Shown: in pieces, positions 1-6,547 of the stretch | Layout of the letters: every line of letters starts with the position of its first letter | Numbering within the stretch: the stretch's first letter is position 1 | NCBI GenBank assembly: GCA_002007315.1 | Contig: LNZQ01000027.1 | Coordinates: 1 to 17,117, forward strand | Length of the DNA stretch: 17,117 bases | Direction: 5' to 3' | Source: Epulopiscium sp. Nele67-Bin004 | GTDB lineage: Bacteria; Bacillota_A; Clostridia; Lachnospirales; Cellulosilyticaceae | The notes under the pieces: generated by a model | Database searches by the model: none | Seen by the model: the letters and a program-made list of their open reading frames with translations, nothing else | Told to the model about the DNA's origin: nothing | Translations under genes and position numbers: made by a program

Positions 1-106
1 TGTGAGCTGATTTTTATGTAAAGGACTTGCAGTGTGATGTTTATGTGAGCTACTGGTTTGTACAACAAACTGCCAGCAGTGATGCTGATATAAAGGATTG
101 TGAGCT
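1..106. repeat. Degenerate short repeat containing TGTGAGCT three times
   Basis: The octamer TGTGAGCT occurs at 1-8, 44-51 and 99-106, and the related pieces TAAAGGACTTG and TAAAGGATTG lie between the copies. Spacing is 43 and 55 bases, so this is at best a decayed minisatellite that may continue to the left of the window. No function is suggested. Confidence 0.3.
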
Positions 107-640
107 CCAGATTTCATGGCAATCACACAGAAGTTTTCAGCTGTCGCATACATCACACAGGCTTACTGCCACTTCTCTTGGGGTCTTTCTTCTTTTACCC
201 CTCTGCTTCCGTTGCTAAAAAGTTGCTAGGCTTGTGAGAGCAGATGGGCTGGGAGTCCACCGGGAAGGCTGCCGTGGTAGCATTCACCCTCTTGCCAAAA
301 CCAAGTTAACATTAGTACTGCGAACACCAGGCATGTCTACTCTCCACAGCCCAGAGACACAGCTACAACAGCTGAAGTCTCCAGTCCACAATCGGCTGTA
401 TCAGCACCACCGCTGGCTGCTTCTTTTACAAACTGGATAGACATACAACCATAACAACCAATCAGAGCTGTTTACTCCGCCTTTCCCCTCGTACTTAAGG
501 CGAGTCACTGCTATGGTTGTTTTTAAGGGCATCTCAGGCGACCAAAAACCCCTTGTTATTGAAAATTGGGCAATATAACTAAAAGGAATTTCCAACAAGA
601 CAAAGAACAACCTTGGAGACCCGGCAAGTTTTTTTTAATC

Positions 641-666
641 ATTTATTTATTTATTTATTTATTTAT
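641..666. repeat. ATTT tetranucleotide microsatellite
   Basis: Six uninterrupted ATTT units plus a partial unit follow a run of T. Such arrays are common in vertebrate genomes and unusual in bacterial ones. It supports the eukaryotic assignment of the left flank. Confidence 0.9.
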
Positions 667-869
667 GATCACTATTTGTAGGGAAGAATAGGAGCCTTCA
701 GTAGGAGACTTTCTACCAATGTGTAGCGTCAACCTGAGACTCAGCAGCCAGGTCTTAACAAGCCCATCTCCCCTCACGACGGCATTCATACATGTAATAC
801 AAAGTGTATATATAGAGAGACAAGCTTGTACAAAATGTTGAACTGGCTGCAGGGATTTTCTCCTACTCA

Positions 870-1110
870 GCTAGAGGAGCATTAGTGAGGTCCAACATGT
901 TGATAAGGTCTCAGTCAGAGTCAGAGTTCCTGTTCGTATCAAAGGTGGATGGGGTGAGGTCACGGCTCTGTGCAGGCCAGGCAAGTTCTTCCACAACAAA
1001 CTGTGAAAACTAGTTCTGAACACACCTGGCTTTGATTGTCCTGCTGTCCCCAGACTGTTGCCATAATGCTGGAGAAAGAAAAGGTTTCACAGGTCTGGGA
1101 CCAAAAACCA
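870..1110 (-). mobile_element. Decayed Tc1/mariner-like transposase relic
   Basis: The minus strand of 950-1000 translates to FVVEELAWPAQSRDLTP. This closely resembles the conserved 'EELDWPAQSPDLNPIEH' block around the second catalytic aspartate of Tc1-like DDE transposases. Flanking pieces fit the same element in the expected order: a 'GAGGAGCATTAGTGAGGTC' stretch at 874-892 and a 'CCCCAGACTGTTGCCATAATGCTGG' -like stretch near 1,048-1,072 match a repeat I remember as abundant in fish genomes. Stops and frameshifts occur throughout, so the copy is dead. Terminal inverted repeats were not located. Family assignment rests on the motif that can be read; the exact subfamily is not known. Confidence 0.65.
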
Positions 1111-1140
1111 CCACAAATGCTGAACAGTGCAGCATTATTA

Positions 1141-1176
1141 GTTGCTCTGGTTAAGAGTGTCTGCAAAAGGATGCAT
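1141..1176 (+). repeat. Fish-type interspersed repeat tail (GCTCTGG-TAAGAG-GTCTGC)
   Basis: The bases GCTCTGGTTAAGAGTGTCTG followed by CAAAAGGATGCATG closely match the 'GCTCTGGATAAGAGCGTCTGC' tail shared by many teleost SINE- or transposon-derived repeats. It abuts the Tc1-like relic. This is one of the stronger sequence hints that the flank is fish DNA, although the family label comes from memory. Confidence 0.6.
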
Positions 1177-1623
1177 GAGCCGTAAGAGAAATGCATTTTT
1201 TCTGAAAGAGGGAAAGTGTTGCTGCTCTATATTTAGGATACAGATAAGGCGAGTATGTCGTAGTCGAATCAGACTCGGTTCAGCCCGGCTGAGTAATTCT
1301 AAACATGCCAGCTATGTGGAGGGGAAACTGCAGGAAACTGTGTCAGATAAGAAACTGGAGGTCAACGAGGCAGAGTCGACCTGTTAACATCCTAAGTTCA
1401 GAACTTTGTCTCATGGCATTCTGGATATTTCCTGTTGTGATCTGAACATCTCCTCACTCGATGGGAGAATGAAGCTTACAGTGACTTTTTCTTGTTGTTT
1501 CCTCTATTTATTTTAATAGATTTTTCCTTTTAGATGCTGTCTACAAATAAAACTGAAACCACTCTCAATGTGACTGTTAAAATTGTCTTTGCAAAAATAC
1601 TGTAAAACTGTTTATTTTACTTT

Positions 1624-1672
1624 AGAGCTGCAACCATTTGATAACTATTTAGATAATCTGATTCATCATTCT
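1624..1672 (+). repeat. GAGCTGCAACCA-type teleost repeat fragment
   Basis: The stretch starting GAGCTGCAACCATTTGATAA and containing AGATAATCTGATTCATCATT resembles a diverged copy of the fish repeat that begins 'GGGCTGCAACTAATGATTAT' and contains 'GATTAATCTG'. Several mismatches are present. Low to moderate certainty. Confidence 0.45.
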
Positions 1673-2067
1673 TAAAGTAAATATACTTATACTCTTCTTT
1701 GTCTTATGTGATTATCAAACCAGTGTTTTCAAAGTGATGTTGGTTGGAAAAACAAGCATTTGGATGAAGATAGTCGTTGAACCTTTTCCATATCTAAAAG
1801 ACTTAGGAAAGTGGCTGCTAAACACCCATTGTTTATACCCTTAGTGCCTAACGTAATGCATGTGTCACTCATACACCCTAATTAGATTTTATTTCAACAT
1901 AGGCTATCCTTACTATTTTTTCTGCTTTCGCACCGTCATAACGTGATTTCTCCATTATTGTGGTTGTAAGGCTTTAGGGGTTAAAAGCAATTAACGTAGA
2001 GTACGCACCATTTACATGATACGCAGGGCTTTCTATTTTAAAAATCTATATAAAACGAGATTTTTTC

Positions 2068-2100
2068 ACAGTTTTATAGATTTGTTATAACAGTTTTATA
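2068..2100. repeat. Direct repeat ACAGTTTTATA at the fish/bacterium join
   Basis: The 11-mer ACAGTTTTATA occurs at 2068-2078 and at 2090-2100, just beyond the point where the permease stops resembling its family. It could be the microhomology at which two molecules were joined, or chance in AT-rich sequence. Confidence 0.5.
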
Positions 2101-2304
2101 ACCCACCATATTATCAATATCCAGACCAAAAACTAGTAAATATTCTGGCGGCATATAAGCTATTAGCTCCTCTATCAAATTTGTTCCCTCTGCAAACATT
2201 GGATATACACCCGCTATTAGAAAATAAAAAGTTAGAATTATAGCTATGCACCAAGTTATCAGAGATTTTCTAATAGAATAAAATTCAAATTTATAAATAT
2301 TCAT
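2074..2304 (-). pseudogene. ABC-2 type permease, N-terminal fragment cut at the join
   Basis: This is the membrane subunit of an ABC exporter. Its start codon shares one base with the stop of the ATPase gene (TAATG), and a GAGGTG Shine-Dalgarno site lies in the end of the ATPase gene. The readable part is 76 codons: a short cytoplasmic N-terminus, one transmembrane helix at about residues 15-34, then an extracellular stretch ending YLLVFGLDIDNM at residue 66. ABC-2 permeases normally have about 250 or more residues and six helices, so most of the protein is missing. Residues 67-76 (VGYKTVITNL) are not convincing permease sequence and probably come from beyond the break. The gene is broken either by a chimeric assembly join or by a real rearrangement. 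Confidence 0.75.
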
Positions 2305-3185
2305 TATTTCACCTCTTTTTCATAGTAATGCATAAAAATTTCATCTAAAGTTGGCTCAATAATAGAAATATCTTGAATTTTGTATTTTAGCAGTTTTGTT
2401 AAAAGCACATTATAATCTCCCTTATATATAAAGGAAATTTGTTTTCCTGCTTGAGTAATATTCGTTATTCCCTGTAGTTCAAATGGTTTGATTTGTATTT
2501 CTGTAGTTACATTAACGGTTTTAAATGACCCATTGTTCAACTCCCTCATATGCTGAACTTTTAATATTTTTCCATCTTTTATGATAGCGACTCTATCACA
2601 AATTTTTTGTACTTCACTTAAGATATGCGATGAAAATAAAATAGTAGCTCCCCTTTGTTGCTCCTCTTTTATGATTTCAAAAAAAGTTTGTTGCATCAAA
2701 GGGTCAAGCCCATTCGTTGGCTCATCTAAAATAATTAGCCTAGGCGAATGTAGTAGCCCTTGCACAATACCTACTTTTTTGCGATTTCCTAAGCTCATAT
2801 CTTCAATTTTTTTATTAAGATCTAAGTCTAGTCTTTTTGCAAGCTCATAAATACGTGATTCACAATTAATGTTATAGAAACTAGCTGAATATTTTAAAAG
2901 CTCAATAGCCTTCATGTTATCATAATAAAAAATTTCACTTGGTAAGTATCCAACTTGTTCTAAAATTTTCTCTTTATCATTTTCTATATCTAGTCCAAAA
3001 ATCTTTGCTTCACCACTAGATTTAAAAATAAGCCCCATAAGAATACGGATAGTTGTAGACTTCCCAGCACCATTTGGACCAATAAATCCAAATATTTCTC
3101 CTTCCTGCACATCTAAGTCAAGATCAATAATTCCTCGTGCTTCGCCATAATGTTTATTTAGTTTTTTTACTTCTATAATATTCAT
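2304..3185 (-). CDS. ABC transporter ATP-binding protein (ABC-2 exporter type)
   Basis: Cytoplasmic ATPase that would power the adjacent ABC-2 permease; substrate unknown. Of 293 residues, the first 210 or so form the nucleotide-binding domain: Walker A GPNGAGKST at 36-44, signature loop SLGNRKK at 131-137 (a variant of LSGGQ common in this subfamily), Walker B LIILDEP at 150-156 with the catalytic Glu, and the H-loop His at 187. The C-terminal extension ends in EPTLDEIFMHYY, typical of drug- or antibiotic-exporter ATPases. An AGAGGGAA ribosome site precedes the ATG. It lies directly downstream of a two-component system, an arrangement that in Firmicutes often means the regulator controls the exporter in response to a peptide or envelope-active compound; that link is inference. 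Confidence 0.93.
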   Translation of the reverse strand: MNIIEVKKLNKHYGEARGIIDLDLDVQEGEIFGFIGPNGAGKSTTIRILMGLIFKSSGEAKIFGLDIENDKEKILEQVGYLPSEIFYYDNMKAIELLKYSASFYNINCESRIYELAKRLDLDLNKKIEDMSLGNRKKVGIVQGLLHSPRLIILDEPTNGLDPLMQQTFFEIIKEEQQRGATILFSSHILSEVQKICDRVAIIKDGKILKVQHMRELNNGSFKTVNVTTEIQIKPFELQGITNITQAGKQISFIYKGDYNVLLTKLLKYKIQDISIIEPTLDEIFMHYYEKEVK

Positions 3186-3223
3186 ACTTGTTCCCTCTTT
3201 TCCATTATGCTCTCTTAAATCTT

Positions 3224-3232
3224 ATTATAACA
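3224..3232 (-). promoter_or_regulatory. Extended -10 promoter for the ABC transporter genes
   Basis: On the minus strand the bases read TGTTATAAT, an extended -10 (TG-N-TATAAT) placed about 40 bases upstream of the ATPase start and just after the kinase terminator. The -35 region is a T-rich run without a good match to TTGACA, consistent with extended -10 dependence or with activation by a regulator. Confidence 0.5.
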
Positions 3233-3237
3233 TGTCA

Positions 3238-3275
3238 CAAAAAAAGAGCCTAGAGAAAATTCCCTAAGCTCTTTA
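3238..3275 (-). terminator. Intrinsic terminator after the histidine kinase gene
   Basis: On the minus strand AAAGAGC (3274-3268) pairs with GCTCTTT (3249-3243), with further internal pairing of the TTAGGG/CTCTAG parts, followed by a run of seven T residues. The stem overlaps the stop codon of the kinase gene. It separates the two-component operon from the ABC transporter genes. Confidence 0.8.
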
Positions 3276-4226
3276 TAATATCGCCTTTATAACTACTGTT
3301 TTACCATCCAAACTTTCTGCAGTAATCTTGCCTTTGTGACTGCTCACAATAGCCCTTGCCATAGACAGCCCTATTCCAAAACCACTGCTGTGCCTTGAGT
3401 CATCTGCACGGTAAAACCTGTCAAACCACTCTGGATACTGTCTAACTTCCAAGTTTTGTGCATGGTTTGTTATGCTAATATTTATTTTTCCTTTAATATT
3501 TCGCAAACAAACGTATATAATACTATGCTCATTGCTATATTTCATCGCATTTTCTAACAATATAGAAATCAACAATTCAATATTTTGAACATCACCACAA
3601 AACATTAAGTTCGGTTGAATTTCATACGATATCTCTCTATCTTTCGTTTTTGCAACTCCCTCAAAAAAGATACAACTATCCATAAACACATCTGATATAC
3701 AAAATTCTGCTTTTGGCATTCCTAAATCTTCTTCAAGTTTTGCAAGCGATATCAAATACTCAACCAATCCATTAAGCCGATTAGTTTGCTCAATAATACC
3801 TTTTGTCCAAGCTGTATGCCCGTCTTGCATGCCAATAACCTCAGCATTTCCCTTTATTATAGCAAGAGGTGTTTTTAGTTCATGCGTTACACCCGTTATA
3901 AACTGTTGCTGTCTTTCATATCCATCAACAACAACAGCAATAATTTTAGGCGAAAATAAATATATAAAGACAGAAAGTGCAACAAATGCAATTGCTCCCA
4001 CCTGCATGCTACTAACAAAAAATCTATAGCACATCCAATACTCAGGTGGATGGTCTCTAAAATTTGATATATCTTCAACTCTTACCATATGTGGTGCTAA
4101 ATGTGGCAACTGATTTGCCACCTGAATATAGTTTATAACATTTACACCAACAAGAATTATAACTAGAACTACAAAAACTATTGAAATTGACCAACTTACA
4201 AAACGCAATCGCAATTTTTTTTCCAT
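3273..4226 (-). CDS. Membrane sensor histidine kinase
   Basis: Sensor of a two-component pair with the regulator encoded just upstream; it autophosphorylates on His and passes the phosphate to the regulator. The 317 residues show a transmembrane helix at about 12-32, a short outside loop of about 40 residues, a second helix at about 73-92, then the H-box THELKTPL with His115, N-box ENAMKY with Asn226, F-box FDRFYR at 268-273 and G-box GFGIGL at 282-287. The first G-box lacks the usual Asp (ITNHAQNLE), as is common in this Firmicute subgroup. The extracytoplasmic loop is small, as in kinases that sense through a partner membrane protein. The start ATG follows the regulator stop directly (TAAATG), with a GAGGAA site 8 bases upstream. 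Confidence 0.93.
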   Translation of the reverse strand: MEKKLRLRFVSWSISIVFVVLVIILVGVNVINYIQVANQLPHLAPHMVRVEDISNFRDHPPEYWMCYRFFVSSMQVGAIAFVALSVFIYLFSPKIIAVVVDGYERQQQFITGVTHELKTPLAIIKGNAEVIGMQDGHTAWTKGIIEQTNRLNGLVEYLISLAKLEEDLGMPKAEFCISDVFMDSCIFFEGVAKTKDREISYEIQPNLMFCGDVQNIELLISILLENAMKYSNEHSIIYVCLRNIKGKINISITNHAQNLEVRQYPEWFDRFYRADDSRHSSGFGIGLSMARAIVSSHKGKITAESLDGKTVVIKAIL

Positions 4227-4895
4227 TTATAATTCCTCAATTCTATATCCAGCATTTCTAACAACTTTAATTTGTATGTTAGACTCTAGGGAAGTTAATT
4301 TTTTTCGCAAATTTGAGATATACACCCAAACGGTACTTATATCAACTTCACTATCATAGCCCCAAATTCGTTCGGCAAACTTTTCCGCCGATAACACTTG
4401 AGGTTTGTTTACCATCATCATCTCTAAAATCTGAAATTCTTTATTTGGCAATCTAAGAGTTCCAGCGACCGAAGATAATTCCAAGCTTGCTAAATTTAAT
4501 GTTGTATTTCCAATTTTTATTTCGGAGCTTGTTTGCCCTGGCTTTCTTGTCATCGCTCTAACACGAGCCAAAAGTTCTCCAGAATCAAACGGTTTTGTTA
4601 TGTAGTCATTTGCACCGTTATCAAGCCCTACAATTTTATCATTAATTTGAGATTTTGCACTAAGTATAAGTATCGGAACGTCTATCCCCTGTATTCTAAC
4701 TTGTTTTAAAACGCTAATTCCGTCCATCTTAGGCATCATAATATCAAGTATAACTCCATCATAGTTACAGCTTTCTATATAATCAAGTGCCAGCTCTCCG
4801 TCATAAACTACATCAACAGAGTAATTGTTATGTTGTAAAATAGCAACCAAAATATCTGCAATAGGCTTTTCATCTTCACACACTAAAATTCTCAT
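4227..4895 (-). CDS. OmpR/PhoB-family response regulator
   Basis: DNA-binding regulator phosphorylated by the neighbouring kinase. The 222 residues comprise a receiver domain at about 1-115, with the acidic pair Glu7/Asp8, phospho-acceptor Asp51 in ILDIMMP, Ser79 in LILSAK and Lys101 in TKPF. A winged-helix DNA-binding domain follows at about 127-220, ending VVRNAGYRIEEL. All canonical receiver residues are present. A strong GGGAGGAA ribosome site lies 6 bases before the ATG. It is cotranscribed with the 64-aa membrane protein in front and the kinase behind. Targets are unknown; the ABC exporter next door and its own promoter are the natural candidates. Confidence 0.95.
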   Translation of the reverse strand: MRILVCEDEKPIADILVAILQHNNYSVDVVYDGELALDYIESCNYDGVILDIMMPKMDGISVLKQVRIQGIDVPILILSAKSQINDKIVGLDNGANDYITKPFDSGELLARVRAMTRKPGQTSSEIKIGNTTLNLASLELSSVAGTLRLPNKEFQILEMMMVNKPQVLSAEKFAERIWGYDSEVDISTVWVYISNLRKKLTSLESNIQIKVVRNAGYRIEEL

Positions 4896-4913
4896 TTATA
4901 TTCCTCCCTAATA

Positions 4914-5108
4914 TTAACCGTAGTAAACTACTAATATACCACTTTGTAATATTATCGTCAGAATTGTGCCATAAACTGAAATTTTTTCCCATTTATTTGC
5001 TAAGTCGTATTTTTTCTCTTTTCTATATGTAGAGGCTCTGTTAAATCCAAGCACAAATAATGCTATAAGAGGTATTAATACGGCTATAACCATCAATACT
5101 ATGTACAT
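4914..5108 (-). CDS. Small membrane protein, 64 aa, two predicted helices
   Basis: I do not recognise this as a named family. The 64 residues form an N-terminal hydrophobic helix (about 2-22), a charged middle containing RASTYRKEKKYDLANKW, and a second hydrophobic helix (about 46-62), so both ends probably face the same side. An AAGGA ribosome site lies about 9 bases before the ATG, and a promoter (TTGCAA, 17 bases, TATAAT) lies upstream, making it the first gene of the two-component operon. The gap to the response regulator gene is only 18 bases. The position suggests a role as an accessory or signalling partner of the kinase, but that is inference. Confidence 0.75.
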   Translation of the reverse strand: MYIVLMVIAVLIPLIALFVLGFNRASTYRKEKKYDLANKWEKISVYGTILTIILQSGILVVYYG

Positions 5109-5141
5109 ATTAAATTGTCCTTTCCTGTAGAATACTAGTAT

Positions 5142-5170
5142 ATTATATCATAAAAACAAAAAAGTTGCAA
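5142..5170 (-). promoter_or_regulatory. Promoter of the small protein/regulator/kinase operon
   Basis: On the minus strand TATAAT (5147-5142) is preceded by 17 bases and TTGCAA (5170-5165), a four-of-six match to the -35 consensus. The -35 lies inside the palindrome GTTGCAAC (5164-5171). A related copy, GGTTGTAAT, lies 25 bases further upstream (5189-5197), so the pair could be regulator binding sites. Confidence 0.6.
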
Positions 5171-5409
5171 CCCCTCAAATCTGAAAAGATTACAACCTTT
5201 CTCTATTTTAACGAATGTGAGATACCGCTTTCCCTCAACCATTGAAACCCCCGATTACATATCATCTCTGTTTTAGATGATGTAAGTAGTATTTGTTTTT
5301 TTCAAACTATATATGTAATATGTAGCTCATGTCCATTAGATTACAAATTTTCCATCTAAATATAATATTAGAAATTTTTGCTATATTTGTTCCAACTTAT
5401 AGTAATAGT
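5171..5409. other. Intergenic region between divergent units, no gene seen
   Basis: The gap between the two divergent start codons holds the promoter of the leftward operon, the operator-like palindrome and ribosome site of the rightward gene, and about 200 bases with no assigned content. An imperfect hairpin (ATCATCT ... AGATGAT, near 5,265-5,284) is followed after some distance by a T run, which might end a small transcript, but no promoter for one is evident. Neither strand encodes a recognisable protein. No confident promoter for the rightward gene was found. Confidence 0.5.
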
Positions 5410-5427
5410 TTACCCAAGTTTGGGCAA
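5410..5427. promoter_or_regulatory. Operator-like inverted repeat upstream of the EamA transporter gene
   Basis: The bases TTACCCAAGTTTGGGCAA form an inverted repeat of 8-base arms with a 2-base centre and one mismatch. It lies about 35 bases upstream of the start codon and 22 bases before the AAAGGAG ribosome site, a position suited to a repressor. The loop is too short for an RNA hairpin, which favours a dimeric DNA-binding protein. Protein unknown. Confidence 0.45.
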
Positions 5428-5462
5428 CCTATGTATTGAAATATAGTTAAAGGAGATACTTT

Positions 5463-6359
5463 ATGGACGTCACAAAATCAAATGTCAGAAATTTTAATAG
5501 CCTTACGCCACGAATAAAAGGAATTTTATTTATACTATTATCTGCTTTATGTTTTGCTTTTATGTCAGCTTTCGTAAAACTTGCAGGACCGTTGCCAAGC
5601 TTTCAAAAAGTGTTGTTTAGAAACTTAGTTGCAACTTTTGTCGCAGCATACTTAGTATACAAAAATAAAGGGAGCTTTACAGGAAAAAAAGAAAGCCGAA
5701 AACTATTGTTGATGCGCTCTGTTTCCGGAACGTTAGGCATATTATTTAACTTCTACGCAATAGATCATCTAGTACTGTCTGATGCGAATATGCTCAATAA
5801 GTTATCCCCATTATTCGTTATTATATTTTCTTACTTCTTTTTAAAAGAGAAAATAGATTTAAAACAAGGATTATCTATTACAGTAGCATTTTTAGGTGCA
5901 TTACTTATTATAAAACCTAGCTTTAATGCTGACATCATTCCTGGGATATCTGGAATTTTGGGTGCGGTTGGTGCAGGTGTTGCATACACTTGTCTTCGAG
6001 GATTAGGAAAAAGCGAACCATATTATACAACTGTGTTTGTTTTTTCAGCATTTTCCTGTATAATAATACTTCACTTTTTTATATATTTTTATATGCCTAT
6101 GACAACTTTACAACTTGTTTACTTGCTATCTGCTGGAGTGTGTGCTACTATTAGCCAATTTTCCTTAACTTTGGCTTATGGATTTGCACCAGCAAAAGAA
6201 ATATCAATATTTGATTATACAAATGTTATATTTTCAGCAATAATCAGCCTTGCTTTATTTGGTGATTTGCCTGATATGTATAGCATACTTGGTTATATGA
6301 TAATTTTCGCCTCTGCTCTATTTATGTATTTTTATAATAAAAGAGAAGTTGCTATTTGA
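5463..6359 (+). CDS. EamA/DMT-family transporter
   Basis: Polytopic inner-membrane carrier of the drug/metabolite transporter superfamily; the substrate cannot be told from sequence. The 298 residues contain about ten hydrophobic helices in two EamA repeats (about 18-150 and 163-290). The first repeat shows the family-like features ALCFAFMSAFVKL and a helix-4/5 region with ANMLNKLSPLFVIIFSYFFLKEKI, the second the equivalent FDYTNVIFSAIISLALFGDLP. This N/S-P-L-F ... F-L-x-E pattern is the usual end of each EamA repeat. An AAAGGAG site precedes the ATG by 7 bases. The gene appears to stand alone, with an operator-like palindrome in front; its stop overlaps the -35 box of the next promoter. Confidence 0.9.
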   Translation: MDVTKSNVRNFNSLTPRIKGILFILLSALCFAFMSAFVKLAGPLPSFQKVLFRNLVATFVAAYLVYKNKGSFTGKKESRKLLLMRSVSGTLGILFNFYAIDHLVLSDANMLNKLSPLFVIIFSYFFLKEKIDLKQGLSITVAFLGALLIIKPSFNADIIPGISGILGAVGAGVAYTCLRGLGKSEPYYTTVFVFSAFSCIIILHFFIYFYMPMTTLQLVYLLSAGVCATISQFSLTLAYGFAPAKEISIFDYTNVIFSAIISLALFGDLPDMYSILGYMIIFASALFMYFYNKREVAI

Positions 6360-6384
6360 TAATTTGTCTAACTTATGTTATAAT
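6356..6384 (+). promoter_or_regulatory. Sigma-A promoter of folT
   Basis: TTGATA at 6356-6361, a 17-base spacer and a perfect TATAAT at 6379-6384. Transcription would begin near 6,391, about 16 bases before the riboswitch. The -35 box overlaps the stop codon of the preceding transporter gene. Confidence 0.8.
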
Positions 6385-6406
6385 TGTCTATCACTAAAAC
6401 CAGTTT

Positions 6407-6508
6407 GGCAGAGTAGGGATAAATGCGTTAAGTGCTTGATACACGGGAAGTTGGTATCTTGACGAAAAACTATTATAGTTTGCGGTGTTTATCTCGCATT
6501 CCGCTGCC
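6407..6508 (+). promoter_or_regulatory. Tetrahydrofolate (THF) riboswitch, folT type
   Basis: The leader contains the conserved THF-riboswitch blocks in order: GGCAGAGTAGG at 6407-6417, then TGCGTTAAGTGC, GGGAAGTTGG, a GACGAAAA segment, and the closing GCGGTGTTTATCTCGCATTC and CCGCTGCC (6501-6508). The GGCAG and CTGCC ends pair to form stem P1. It sits directly upstream of a folT gene, the usual partner. Class assignment comes from remembered consensus and gene context. In the known class, folate binding lowers expression of the transporter gene. Confidence 0.88.
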
Positions 6509-6518
6509 TTATAAAGAT

Positions 6519-6540
6519 GCCTCAAAAATATTTTGGAGGT
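6519..6540 (+). promoter_or_regulatory. Hairpin sequestering the folT ribosome-binding site
   Basis: CCTC (6520-6523) can pair with GAGG (6536-6539) and AAAA with TTTT, with one bulged G, hiding the GGAGG Shine-Dalgarno site. There is no T run after the stem, so this points to control of translation initiation rather than termination. The GGAGG position, 8 bases before TTG at 6548, also decides the start codon. Confidence 0.65.
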
Positions 6541-6547
6541 GTTTTTA

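Larger units (their letters stand above)
1..2073. other. Vertebrate (probably teleost) DNA segment, no bacterial genes
   Basis: This stretch has no open reading frame longer than about 80 codons with a Shine-Dalgarno site, and none that I recognise as a protein. Base composition is visibly more balanced than in the AT-rich remainder. It carries an ATTT microsatellite, a decayed Tc1-like transposase fragment and two short stretches resembling fish interspersed repeats, listed separately. An AATAAA polyadenylation-like hexamer lies near 1,544, preceded by a pyrimidine-rich AG (near 1,525-1,533) that could be a splice acceptor, but neither proves a gene. The right-hand limit is uncertain: somewhere between about 1,880 and 2,107, because the final 200 bases are AT-rich and featureless. 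Teleost origin is inferred from remembered repeat families and was not checked by search. Confidence 0.75.

Noticed and set aside
27..1387. Short frames of 63-81 codons in the left flank
   Set aside because: No recognisable domain or ribosome site; they lie in repeat-bearing vertebrate-like DNA and frames of this length arise by chance.
1500..1580. Possible last exon with splice acceptor and AATAAA polyadenylation signal
   Set aside because: The signals are short and frequent by chance, and no upstream coding exon could be recognised.
3500..3530. Missing Asp in the first G-box of the membrane kinase and N in place of D in the PAS kinase as signs of inactive kinases
   Set aside because: Remaining H, N, F and glycine boxes are intact, and similar substitutions occur in many Firmicute kinases, so loss of activity is not supported.
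5180..5300. Possible decayed gene on the minus strand of the divergent intergenic region
   Set aside because: Short readable stretches interrupted by stops did not match any family I know; promoter and spacer sequence explains the region equally well.
6533..6547. Upstream TTG start for folT at 6,533
   Set aside because: It overlaps the GGAGG Shine-Dalgarno sequence itself; the TTG at 6,548 has correct spacing.
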